A stretch of DNA of 64,000 nt from an uncultured Lachnospiraceae bacterium (GTDB lineage Bacteria; Bacillota; Clostridia; Lachnospirales; Lachnospiraceae). This document shows positions 49,412-56,913 of the stretch, one piece after another. Below the pieces are notes generated by a model, which had not been told where the DNA came from, did not search any database, and saw only the letters and a list, made by a program, of their open reading frames with translations. The position numbers and the translations under genes are program-made. The stretch spans positions 1-64,000 of the forward strand of contig URQQ01000004.1 of NCBI GenBank assembly GCA_900549995.1. Reading direction: 5' to 3'. The stretch's first letter is position 1. Each line of letters opens with the position of its first letter.

Positions 49412-50347
49412 TTATAACTTTTTAAATGTTTTTCTCCTTTTCTCTTTTAGGCTCTCATAAATCGCGTCCAAATCATCATCATCTCTCTCTTGAATTATTT
49501 CACAGATATCTCTGACATCCTTTATGTCCTCCTCCAGAAGATCTGCGATCTCCTCCGGAGGCATTCCCTTATGAACTTTACGTACAATTAACTTGATTAG
49601 GTAAAGCATTTCCCCATCCTCGAAAGACTCCTCTCTCAGATCTTTTAATACTCTTTCTTCATCATACTCTGTCAACAATGCGTTCACGACCTCATCCCTC
49701 CTTGCCTTCAGAAATTCTACCAGCACACCAGCTCCAATACACTCCTCCATCGCCAGCCAGATCGCATCTTTCAATTCCATTTTCTTTTGGTATTCTCTGA
49801 TCTTCCCTACAAATATCGAATATCCTGCCAGTGTCTGGCACTTTTGCATCAGTTCCTGATTATTTCCATAATTAATATTGATCAACTGTGCCTTCAATTC
49901 CATCCCCGACTGTTCATTTCCATGCAAAAATGCATCGGAAAGTTTCATTTCCTGCCTCTCTGGCATTGTTTTTAATCCATTATAAAATACAATGTACACT
50001 GGTGTCGGAATAAAAATTTGCTTTGTACTGTAAAGATTCCTATCCTTCACCAGATGTTTATACAAATCTGCAAAATAAAAAAATCCTCTCAGCGGCATGT
50101 TGCTGTTCCATGTGCTTTGATGTTCATACAGATTCAGATAACCATCAATCATCATCGATACATCATTCTTCATCGATAAATAAATAACATCCTCCCAGGT
50201 TGTAATTTCCAGTTCTTCTGGATTCTCATAATGGGTATTATTTAATCCATTATAAAGCTCCATAAGCCTTTCTTTGTCTGAAAAAAGCATACGGAACAAA
50301 CTGTCTTTATACTGTCGCCCGGCCTTCAATGTTTCATACGTGTTCAT
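49412..50347 (-). CDS. Rpn family PD-(D/E)XK nuclease / transposase-like protein
   Basis: 311 residues. The N-terminal pattern Y-K-D-S-L-F-R-M-L-F-S-D, the core D-G-Y-L-N-L-Y-E-H-Q-S-T and M-P-L-R-G-F-F-Y match the recombination-promoting nuclease (Rpn/YhgA-like) family, which has a PD-(D/E)XK fold. The acidic helical C-terminus is also typical. Such genes are multicopy in gut Firmicutes and may be mobile or defence-related. AGGAGG precedes the ATG. A GC-rich repeat element lies downstream. Confidence 0.85.
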   Translation of the reverse strand: MNTYETLKAGRQYKDSLFRMLFSDKERLMELYNGLNNTHYENPEELEITTWEDVIYLSMKNDVSMMIDGYLNLYEHQSTWNSNMPLRGFFYFADLYKHLVKDRNLYSTKQIFIPTPVYIVFYNGLKTMPERQEMKLSDAFLHGNEQSGMELKAQLININYGNNQELMQKCQTLAGYSIFVGKIREYQKKMELKDAIWLAMEECIGAGVLVEFLKARRDEVVNALLTEYDEERVLKDLREESFEDGEMLYLIKLIVRKVHKGMPPEEIADLLEEDIKDVRDICEIIQERDDDDLDAIYESLKEKRRKTFKKL

Positions 50348-50663
50348 ACTGTTTCCTCCTTGGAATACTAAAATTCATTCAAAGAAAACAGTTTCTCTGG
50401 CCTTCACAGCATAGTTTCTTATATCAATCAATTGCCGCCATGTATTTGTGGGAAATTTTATAAGATAATTATAGAATATAACTCTTGCGATAGCAATAAT
50501 TCTGCATAGGATTATAGAGAGAAAGATCTGATAGAAAAGTTTTTCTGTTTCGCTTCAGGAAAAACTGCCTTCTTAGAAATGTACCTTTATTCTTGCACAG
50601 CTGAACGGCCTCGTCAAGTAAAATAGTATCCTCATGCCGCATTATAAATCCACTGCTGAAAAA

Positions 50664-50711
50664 CGGATAACTCCCACCATTCAACTGTCTTCCAAAGTTG
50701 GAGTTATCCGC
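50664..50711 (-). terminator. Terminator of the type VII secretion operon
   Basis: CGGATAACTCC and GGAGTTATCCG arms followed by TTTTT on the minus strand, 12 bases past the lipase gene. Confidence 0.85.
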
Positions 50712-50722
50712 CTGACCATAAA

Positions 50723-52291
50723 CTATTTCCCATACCTTTCCATCACATTCCGTTCATTCCGGGAGTAATTTATTCTCCCATGATCCAGTACCTCCCGCAT
50801 ACCACCTAAGTTTGCCGCCCGCCCTTCAATATTCCTGGCACATCCTGCAAGCCGTATGGAAAATGCATACCTGGTGAGCAGTCCAAAATCGACACCGTCT
50901 TTTATTCTTCTCACCTCTTCTGCAATGCTTCTCAATTCATTCTCATATCCATCGAGTGCTTCCACCGTGGCATCTACTGTATGAAACTCAATACTGTAAT
51001 GTCCATAGTCCGCACAGAATCCTCTTCCATGCAATATATCTCCAATCCGGTTGGCAATCCTGGTGAAAAAATCTGACACATCCTGAAATGTAACACCCAT
51101 AGCGCTAAGAATTGCGCAGCCGGCTGTGAAAACCGCCGCAATTAAAGTGAAATTGACCACCACTGCCTTGATCACCGGGAAGAAATAGACGACTGCCGCC
51201 ATCACTGCGATCGCAGTCACCGGGTGCTGACAGATGGCAGTGACCAGTTCTCCTCCGTATTTTAACAGGAGATTTCTTCCTGCATCTGTAAAAATCAAAA
51301 CAGACAGTACCTTCGGCAAGTCTATTTTGGAAAAGATAATGGCTTCATCTAAGGTCAAGGTCTGTCCATCCAGCCCATCCGTCCTTCCCCCTGTCATCTC
51401 ACAGATCTGCATGATTGTCATTGCCACTGCTTTTCTCTCTTCCAGGGGAAGATTCATAATCATCGCCGACTCCTCCGCCGCAAGGCGTCCAACTTCCCCC
51501 TGCTCTGTCTCATCATTGATCTCTCCATTGAAAATCTTTGACTGCCCGTCTTCCAGAAAATAATTTTTTATCTCATGATACCCGGCGAAATCCACTGCAC
51601 TGACCGGCGTTTCTATATACATTCTGTTTTCTTCCGGAATTACTGTAATTCCCAGAGGATTCACATAATCATTCTCTCCGCAGATAGACTGCATTTTCCG
51701 GCATATCTGTGCAAATCCCTCTTCGCCGTACTTTTCTTTAAACGCCGCAACTGCCTCCGGGGAAAATCCCTGCCCATCCATAGAATAGCAGGAATCAATC
51801 AGATCTGCGTTCTCTGCCATCAGTGTCGTATACTGTGCTTTATTTCCTCCCTTGGAGTGTCCCGTCACAATGATCTGATCTGACTCTGTAAATCCATATT
51901 TCTGTACCATATCATCAAAATACGCAGCCGCCCGCTCCTGCTGGGGCGTCGAAGCCATATACATCCCTTTTCCATTATCCGGCCACTCTCCATCCATTGT
52001 GCCGCAGTAGCTGACGTAGTGCGTTCCTTCCGGAGACGTAAAGATACATGCGGCAGTACCGGAATCATAACGCCTATCCTGCCAGCTCTGACCGCTTATT
52101 ACACAGTCCGCCAGCCCCAAATCCTGCTTTACGGCATTTTCAAGGATATAGAATTCATCGGTTTTATTATAGATCGGATCCGCTGACATCGCTTTGACAA
52201 TCTGCCCCAGCGTATTGCCTTCTTTCGCCCCTTTATACCCAAGTGTTGTATATACATTGAATACCGCCGCATAATTCAAGTCTTTTTTCAT
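50723..52291 (-). CDS. DUF2974 (Mbeg1-like) lipase-type putative T7SS effector
   Basis: 522 residues. The N-terminal 270 residues form an alpha/beta-hydrolase of the DUF2974/Mbeg1-like group, with the nucleophile in G-H-S-K-G-G near residue 145 and an S-M-D-G-Q-G-F segment downstream. Two or three hydrophobic helices lie at about 355-400. The last 110 residues are helical and charged (E-N-E-L-R-S-I-A-E-E-V-R-R-I-K), like an LXG/WXG100-type targeting domain. There is no N-terminal signal peptide. It overlaps the upstream 191-residue gene by 4 bp and ends the type VII operon, so it is the likely secreted effector. Confidence 0.82.
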   Translation of the reverse strand: MKKDLNYAAVFNVYTTLGYKGAKEGNTLGQIVKAMSADPIYNKTDEFYILENAVKQDLGLADCVISGQSWQDRRYDSGTAACIFTSPEGTHYVSYCGTMDGEWPDNGKGMYMASTPQQERAAAYFDDMVQKYGFTESDQIIVTGHSKGGNKAQYTTLMAENADLIDSCYSMDGQGFSPEAVAAFKEKYGEEGFAQICRKMQSICGENDYVNPLGITVIPEENRMYIETPVSAVDFAGYHEIKNYFLEDGQSKIFNGEINDETEQGEVGRLAAEESAMIMNLPLEERKAVAMTIMQICEMTGGRTDGLDGQTLTLDEAIIFSKIDLPKVLSVLIFTDAGRNLLLKYGGELVTAICQHPVTAIAVMAAVVYFFPVIKAVVVNFTLIAAVFTAGCAILSAMGVTFQDVSDFFTRIANRIGDILHGRGFCADYGHYSIEFHTVDATVEALDGYENELRSIAEEVRRIKDGVDFGLLTRYAFSIRLAGCARNIEGRAANLGGMREVLDHGRINYSRNERNVMERYGK

Positions 52292-52863
52292 TCTCCCTGC
52301 CTCCAGTCGGCATACAGGAACTCATAAGATTCATCCATCGCAAAAAAACAAAACTGTTTTTCTTCATCCCTGAATATTCCCTTCAGCCTTAATCCCCGTT
52401 CTTTCAGCTTTTCCCTGAACCGTTCCAGAATCATCTCTCTGTCTGCCGCATTGATTCTCTGACCTGCTGTAATTTCCACAGAGAACACTGTCCCTTCTTC
52501 TTTCAGCATCTCTTCAAATCCCTGTTCGGGTCCTGAACTGACCGGTATATATGATTCCATCACACTGACCTCTGCTTTACATTCAACTCCCGCCGCTTCT
52601 GCTGCTTCTTTGACTGCCGCCTCCAGACGCTCCCGATATACATATCCCATATAATTATCGCTGTAATTTCTGCTTCCGTCTTCTGCCGTGATGCGTCTCA
52701 CCCATACTCTTTCCTCTGGAAATGTCTCACAGCGTACATATGCGGCCCTCTCTGGCCTTCCATAATGGCTTCCTTCCAGCTCGGTAAATTCAAACTTCAC
52801 CTGATATTTTTTCTCCATGGCTGATACGAATTCTTCACTTACCGGTATCTCCTTCTCCAGCAT
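52288..52863 (-). CDS. Unknown protein coupled to the lipase gene
   Basis: 191 residues, acidic (many E and R), no signal peptide or membrane helix. It has a conserved-looking start E-I-P-V-S-E-E-F-V-S-A-M and repeated alpha/beta texture (F-R-E-K-L-K-E-R-G-L-R-L-K-G-I-F-R-D-E). I do not recognise a family. The 4-bp ATGA overlap with the lipase gene means coupled translation, which would suit a chaperone, targeting factor or immunity protein. AAAGGG precedes the ATG. Confidence 0.75.
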   Translation of the reverse strand: MLEKEIPVSEEFVSAMEKKYQVKFEFTELEGSHYGRPERAAYVRCETFPEERVWVRRITAEDGSRNYSDNYMGYVYRERLEAAVKEAAEAAGVECKAEVSVMESYIPVSSGPEQGFEEMLKEEGTVFSVEITAGQRINAADREMILERFREKLKERGLRLKGIFRDEEKQFCFFAMDESYEFLYADWRQGE

Positions 52864-52869
52864 CTATCA

Positions 52870-53337
52870 TCAACCCTTTCCAAACTCCATTTTTAACTTG
52901 GTAGCACCGATTTTTATGATATCTCCGCTGCAGACTCTGATCGGTTCCGTCACACATCTCCCATTCAGATACGTATGATTTCTGGATCCGAGATCCTCCA
53001 GATACAGCCATCCCTCCCTCTCATAGATGACACAGTGTCTCTTAGATATCCGCAGGTCTTCTCCCAGTACAAGGCTGACCCTGCCTGCTTCTTTTTCTTC
53101 TGCCCGGCCAATCCATAAGGCATCCCGGAACTTTTTTCTGTAAAGTGTCCCGCCCGCCAGGTCCACGAACGAAATCACCCACAGCTGGTATTTTTCATTC
53201 CCCATCAGATATGTATCGTATACATCTTTTGCCCCTTCAAAATAAGCACCTTTTTTTGAACCAATATAGTTCTTTCTGATATTCATTCCTTTTTGAACGA
53301 CAATTTTCTTCTGCTTTTTTCTGTGAAATAACCCCAT
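52870..53337 (-). CDS. FHA domain protein of the T7SS operon
   Basis: 155 residues: a basic start (F-H-R-K-K-Q-K-K), a small N-terminal domain and a C-terminal FHA domain. The FHA phosphothreonine-binding residues appear as I-G-R, I-S-K-R-H and G-S-R-N-H-T-Y-L-N-G. It should bind a phosphorylated partner, perhaps linking a kinase to secretion. It lies between the last WXG100 gene and the 191-residue gene. Confidence 0.88.
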   Translation of the reverse strand: MGLFHRKKQKKIVVQKGMNIRKNYIGSKKGAYFEGAKDVYDTYLMGNEKYQLWVISFVDLAGGTLYRKKFRDALWIGRAEEKEAGRVSLVLGEDLRISKRHCVIYEREGWLYLEDLGSRNHTYLNGRCVTEPIRVCSGDIIKIGATKLKMEFGKG

Positions 53338-53340
53338 CCT

Positions 53341-53649
53341 CTATGTCCTGTCCATTCTCTGCCGTGCCAGTTCTTCCGCCCTTATTTCTGCATTTCTCAC
53401 AATTTGGGCCACGGTACGCAGCGCCTCGGCAGTCCTTCTCAGATCGTCTGCATTTCTTTCCATTTTTTCCTGTAGTATTTTTGCTTTCTTCATATATGTA
53501 TCCGCACTTGTGCCCTGCCATGCTCCGGAAAGTGTCGGTATCGTATCCTCATATCGGGAACATGCAAGACTTTTCATTTTCTCTGCCAGCGCCTCAAGCT
53601 CTGCCGCCTGACGTGCTGCCTTTTGAAAATCAAACTGTAATAACTCCAT
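53341..53649 (-). CDS. WXG100-like protein
   Basis: 102 residues predicted as a helical hairpin. The central turn is L-S-G-A-W-Q-G-T-S-A, the WXG motif (W-Q-G). The second helix is rich in E, R and A and ends A-R-Q-R-M-D-R-T. ATG 53649 follows GGAGGG. No clear Y-x-x-x-D/E export signal is seen at the tail, so it may be a partner of an exported protein. Its start overlaps the end of the preceding gene region. Confidence 0.85.
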   Translation of the reverse strand: MELLQFDFQKAARQAAELEALAEKMKSLACSRYEDTIPTLSGAWQGTSADTYMKKAKILQEKMERNADDLRRTAEALRTVAQIVRNAEIRAEELARQRMDRT

Positions 53650-53662
53650 CTTCTCCCTCCAC

Positions 53663-54007
53663 TCATACAATCACATCTTCTGGCAGACTTTCCGCAATTT
53701 CAACAGCCTCCTGGCCTGCCGACATATAATTCTGCGCAATTTTCCTCAGATCTTCTGCATTCTCCCGAAACCTAAGAAGTGCTTCCTCAATCTCCTCCTG
53801 ACGTTCCTGGTACACCCTTCTGTGTGTGTCTCCGGCCGCGCCAATCCAGTATCCTGAAGAACGGTTCACCGCCTGTGACACCGTTTCAAAATGCCTTCTC
53901 ATAGACTGTACCCTGGCCGCCACTGCGTCAGCCTTCTCTAATAATACTTCCGGCGCCGCCTTCACCGTAATCTGCCCCATTGACCCAGTATCGATCTCTC
54001 CTGCCAT
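53663..54007 (-). CDS. WXG100-like protein with DVIV tail
   Basis: 114 residues from ATG 54007 (GGAG 8 nt upstream). Helical hairpin with the turn S-G-Y-W-I-G-A-A-G-D. The tail E-S-L-P-E-D-V-I-V matches that of the 54756-55070 protein (N-S-L-S-S-D-V-I-V). WXG100 proteins are exported as dimers by EssC-type motors, and the shared tail may be a recognition element. Confidence 0.88.
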   Translation of the reverse strand: MAGEIDTGSMGQITVKAAPEVLLEKADAVAARVQSMRRHFETVSQAVNRSSGYWIGAAGDTHRRVYQERQEEIEEALLRFRENAEDLRKIAQNYMSAGQEAVEIAESLPEDVIV

Positions 54008-54052
54008 CTTTGGCACTCCTTCCTGTCTTCAGATCACATGTTTGGAGTATCT

Positions 54053-54355
54053 TCATATCCGGATCTTATCAACGAAACCTGTCACCTGTCTTTCGCATCT
54101 CTCATAACAGCGCCCGGCATACTCCATGCTCTCAATATATTCTGCCAACTCCTCACATATCGCCTGGATATTCTCCACATCGGAGGCCGCCTGCTGCCGG
54201 AAGGTAAGACTTGCCGGTCCCTCCCACAGGCTGCCAAGCTGATTAAGCTCCTCTACAAACTGTTTTAAGTCATTCTGAAGCTGTGTTACTTCTTCCTGCA
54301 CCGTATTTTTATCGGCGTCCAGACTCTGTGTTGTAATCTCTACATATTCGTTCAC
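54053..54355 (-). CDS. WXG100-like protein
   Basis: 100 residues from GTG 54355 (GGAGG 7 nt upstream); the start overlaps the previous stop by 4 bp (GTGA). The hairpin turn is L-G-S-L-W-E-G-P-A-S. Near the C-terminus R-C-Y-E-R-C-E provides a Y-x-x-x-E pattern, the usual T7SS export motif. Confidence 0.86.
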   Translation of the reverse strand: MNEYVEITTQSLDADKNTVQEEVTQLQNDLKQFVEELNQLGSLWEGPASLTFRQQAASDVENIQAICEELAEYIESMEYAGRCYERCERQVTGFVDKIRI

Positions 54356-54729
54356 ACCTGTTCCTCCCGCCTCAGAGTAATTTTGATCTGCTCCATAAGT
54401 TCCGGGCAGATTCTTATCTGGTTGATACCGACCGTCTGCTGCGGATAAATGATCCTCTCCGCCATATAAGCATCTTGTATCCGGCTCTCTGCCTCCCGGC
54501 AGATCCGGATCATCTCTGTGATACACTCTTCCATCTGCCCCATAACACTGCCATACAGCATCATCTCTTCCCTGCACTGGTGAATCCGGCCACAGACTCC
54601 TTCCGTCTCTGAAAGCGTCCGGACTTCCTGTTCAATAGAATCCAGTTCCTCTGCCGCCTGCCCGAGCTGAATTTTAAAAGACTCAATCTGACTGGCTGCC
54701 TGTGCCGCCTGACTAAAATCCACCTTCAT
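54352..54729 (-). CDS. WXG100-superfamily-like helical protein lacking WXG
   Basis: 125 residues, all helical, with A-A-Q-A-A-S-Q-I-E-S-F-K-I-Q-L-G-Q-A-A-E-E-L at the N-terminus. The WXG turn is absent and two cysteines lie at the centre. The size and place fit the Lap/LXG-partner type of small helical proteins that pair with T7SS substrates. It could be a chaperone for the lipase. It overlaps the following gene by 4 bp. Confidence 0.75.
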   Translation of the reverse strand: MKVDFSQAAQAASQIESFKIQLGQAAEELDSIEQEVRTLSETEGVCGRIHQCREEMMLYGSVMGQMEECITEMIRICREAESRIQDAYMAERIIYPQQTVGINQIRICPELMEQIKITLRREEQV

Positions 54730-54755
54730 ACAGACGCTCCTCCTGCCCTACCGTC

Positions 54756-55070
54756 TTACACAATGACATCCGATGACAGACTGTTTGCCTCTTCCGCACT
54801 TGCAGAATCTGCCTCCTGATAAATGCGTGCCATTTCTTCCAGGTCTGAAGAATGTTCCTGCACCATTCCAATCATTCTCTGGATATCATCTTCCAGGCCT
54901 TTGAATCTGGTCATGTACGCAGTTGCTGCTTCTCCTTCCCATGCCGAACTCAAGCCTGTGACGAGCTGCATCATCTCGCCTGTAAGTGATCGGATTGTAT
55001 TTCCCTGATTACTGAATTCGCCTGCTGTTGATATTAATAATTCCGGTGCTACTTTAATGATTCCTTCCAT
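54756..55070 (-). CDS. WXG100 protein with DVIV tail
   Basis: 104 residues. Helix one, S-S-A-W-E-G-E-A-A-T turn, helix two, then the export-like Y-Q-E-A-D (Y-x-x-x-D) and the tail N-S-L-S-S-D-V-I-V. It is a canonical WXG100 secreted protein and one of two with the DVIV tail. It is probably dimer-forming. Confidence 0.92.
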   Translation of the reverse strand: MEGIIKVAPELLISTAGEFSNQGNTIRSLTGEMMQLVTGLSSAWEGEAATAYMTRFKGLEDDIQRMIGMVQEHSSDLEEMARIYQEADSASAEEANSLSSDVIV

Positions 55071-55118
55071 AATAACTCTCCTTTTCCAGATGTTTGTACA
55101 CAGGTTACATTCCCCCTG

Positions 55119-55418
55119 CTAATAAGTTCTCTCTGTTGCGATCTCAATGTTGGCTGACTCGGCCTGCATGTATCTTGCCATAATTGTCTCAAGCTTCTGT
55201 GCATATACTTCAATGGCGTTATAGAAATTATCCATCTGTATTTTGTCATTGCCAAATGCAGTATGAAATGCCGTCTTCGCTTCACCTTCCCACATGGAAC
55301 TTAAGTTATTCTCCGTTGATTCCAGCTCTGAAACCGCACTTTTAAACTGGCTGTTCAGCGAACGAAGTGCTTCCACCTTTGATTTTAACTCTTGTACAGA
55401 TACTCTGAACTCTGACAT
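55119..55418 (-). CDS. WXG100 protein (EsxA-like)
   Basis: 99 residues from ATG 55418 (GGAGGG upstream). The turn is L-S-S-M-W-E-G-E-A-K and the tail carries Y-M-Q-A-E (Y-x-x-x-E). It is the WXG100 gene nearest yukD and essC and is therefore the likeliest structural EsxA-type substrate. Confidence 0.92.
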   Translation of the reverse strand: MSEFRVSVQELKSKVEALRSLNSQFKSAVSELESTENNLSSMWEGEAKTAFHTAFGNDKIQMDNFYNAIEVYAQKLETIMARYMQAESANIEIATERTY

Positions 55419-55533
55419 ATTGTTTCCCTCCATCTCTGTTTGTTTTCTTTGTTATATCCATCATAACAACTTTTTTCTTTCTTTGTTTCTCTCCTGACGA
55501 ACAGCACCCTTAACAGGATAAACCGCATACTGA

Positions 55534-55782
55534 CTATACCAGAAGAAGCCGGCTCCCATTTTTTAAACCGCATTCCCACCCCGACTGATCCATCGGCAGT
55601 CTCCGGGATGTATCTTCATTCCAAAGCATCAGCTGCTTAAGGCTGCCGCCCGGGATACACTGTTCCTTCTGGCAGATGCTTTCCCCCACTTCCACCACCG
55701 CCAGTCCAAGAGGTATCATCTCATCCAGTTTGAAATTATAAGTCCTCCCCATCATCGGTACTTTGATATCCACCAATATCAT
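55534..55782 (-). CDS. YukD/EsaB-like ubiquitin-fold protein
   Basis: 82 residues with the start V-D-I-K-V-P-M-M-G-R-T-Y-N-F-K-L-D and the end G-L-K-N-G-S-R-L-L-L-V, matching the ubiquitin-like YukD/EsaB family of type VIIb systems. It has no C-terminal diglycine. These proteins are cytosolic accessory factors or interact with EssC. It overlaps the upstream 150-residue gene by 47 bp. Confidence 0.88.
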   Translation of the reverse strand: MILVDIKVPMMGRTYNFKLDEMIPLGLAVVEVGESICQKEQCIPGGSLKQLMLWNEDTSRRLPMDQSGWECGLKNGSRLLLV

Positions 55783-56188
55783 CGATCATTCTCTCCTTCC
55801 AGCGCTCATACTCACTTAACTCAAGCAGCGTCAGTTTCAATGTATCTTTCTTTCTTGGAAACAGCTGTGTAATCAATATATAGCCATTTCTTTCATAGCA
55901 GAAATACCCGGGCAGTTCTTCTTCCCCGGGGACAAATTCGAAGAAACGCTCCGGTTCCCCCATACACAGCATCATTTCCCCAATCTGCCTGTCTACAAGA
56001 AACTCCTCTCCCTTCGTCTCCAGAATTCCCTTTTCAGCCATCTCATACAGCGTTGTGACCAGCTCTTCCTCCGAAAGAATTTCCTCCGTCATCGCAATTC
56101 CGATGGTTGTCTTATAACCGATTCCCTGAAGCAGAATCATAATCTCTCTGAAAGAAAGCAGCTGGCTGATCTCTATGATTTCATCCAT
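55736..56188 (-). CDS. Unknown T7SS-operon protein with possible winged-helix start
   Basis: 150 residues, no signal or membrane helix. Residues 5-60 alternate helices like a winged helix (S-F-R-E-I-M-I-L-L-Q-G-I-G, E-E-E-L-V-T-T-L-Y-E-M-A-E-K-G-I-L) and residues 80-140 are beta-rich. I do not recognise the family with confidence; a distant link to EspG-like T7SS chaperones is a guess from position only. GGGGG precedes ATG 56188. It overlaps both neighbours. Confidence 0.7.
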   Translation of the reverse strand: MDEIIEISQLLSFREIMILLQGIGYKTTIGIAMTEEILSEEELVTTLYEMAEKGILETKGEEFLVDRQIGEMMLCMGEPERFFEFVPGEEELPGYFCYERNGYILITQLFPRKKDTLKLTLLELSEYERWKERMIDDIGGYQSTDDGEDL

Positions 56189-56913
56189 ACGTTATCCCCC
56201 TGCATATAGTTCTTTAGCATCGGACGGAATGTTCTTGATACCGGAACCTCGTATCCGCCCTTTAATATAATTGTATTCCGGGACAGCCGGATCTCTCTGA
56301 TCTTTTTCTTATTGACCAGAAATCCTCTGTGGCAGCGCAGAAACTGGTCAGCCAGCTGTTCCTGCAGATGATCCAGTGTCTCATAGAATCCATACTCCTT
56401 TGCCCCGGTATTCAGATATACCCGTTTTGCCCTTGCCTCAAAATAATGGATGGACTGATATTCCACCAGAATCCGTCCTTCTTTATTCTCGATGACAAAC
56501 ACTTTCTCTTCGTCCGGACTTTCAAATCGTTTCATAAATTCCCCAAATGCCTCTGACAGCACACTTTGTACCTGCACCCTCTTCATCGGTTTCAGAAGCA
56601 GCGACTCCGCCCGGATGGACGGGCGCATATAACTTACCGGGGATATCGATACATTGGCAATCAGAATCATATAAGCCGTCTGATTTGCTGCCCTCAGTAC
56701 TTTGGCCATCTCCAGTGCCCGGGAGATTGTAACATCAATGCAGATCATATCCAGTACCGGATTGTTTACAGCATACGCTGCAAGTTCATCCACAGTCTCA
56801 CACGTCCGTATCTCCCAGTCTTCCTCACTGAATCTGCCTGCAAAATCTCTGAAGCACTGACGGATATACTGTATCTCTCCTTCGGCAGTTCCAAAGATCA
56901 GCATCGCTATCAT
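56173..56913 (-). CDS. LytTR DNA-binding response-regulator-like protein
   Basis: 246 residues. The N-terminal 120 residues look like a receiver domain (I-D-V-T-I near residue 60, L-L-K-P-M near 107). The phospho-acceptor Asp appears displaced or altered, so phosphorylation is doubtful. Residues 140-240 form a LytTR domain (E-A-R-A-K-R-V-Y-L, F-L-R-C-H-R-G-F-L-V-N, P-V-S-R). It overlaps essC by 4 bp, so its level is tied to the secretion motor. Likely a local regulator of the T7SS operon. Confidence 0.85.
   Translation of the reverse strand: MIAMLIFGTAEGEIQYIRQCFRDFAGRFSEEDWEIRTCETVDELAAYAVNNPVLDMICIDVTISRALEMAKVLRAANQTAYMILIANVSISPVSYMRPSIRAESLLLKPMKRVQVQSVLSEAFGEFMKRFESPDEEKVFVIENKEGRILVEYQSIHYFEARAKRVYLNTGAKEYGFYETLDHLQEQLADQFLRCHRGFLVNKKKIREIRLSRNTIILKGGYEVPVSRTFRPMLKNYMQGDNVWMKS

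Noticed and set aside
50469..50684. 71-residue minus-strand open frame after the lipase gene
   Set aside because: It starts inside the terminator hairpin, has no ribosome site and no recognisable composition.
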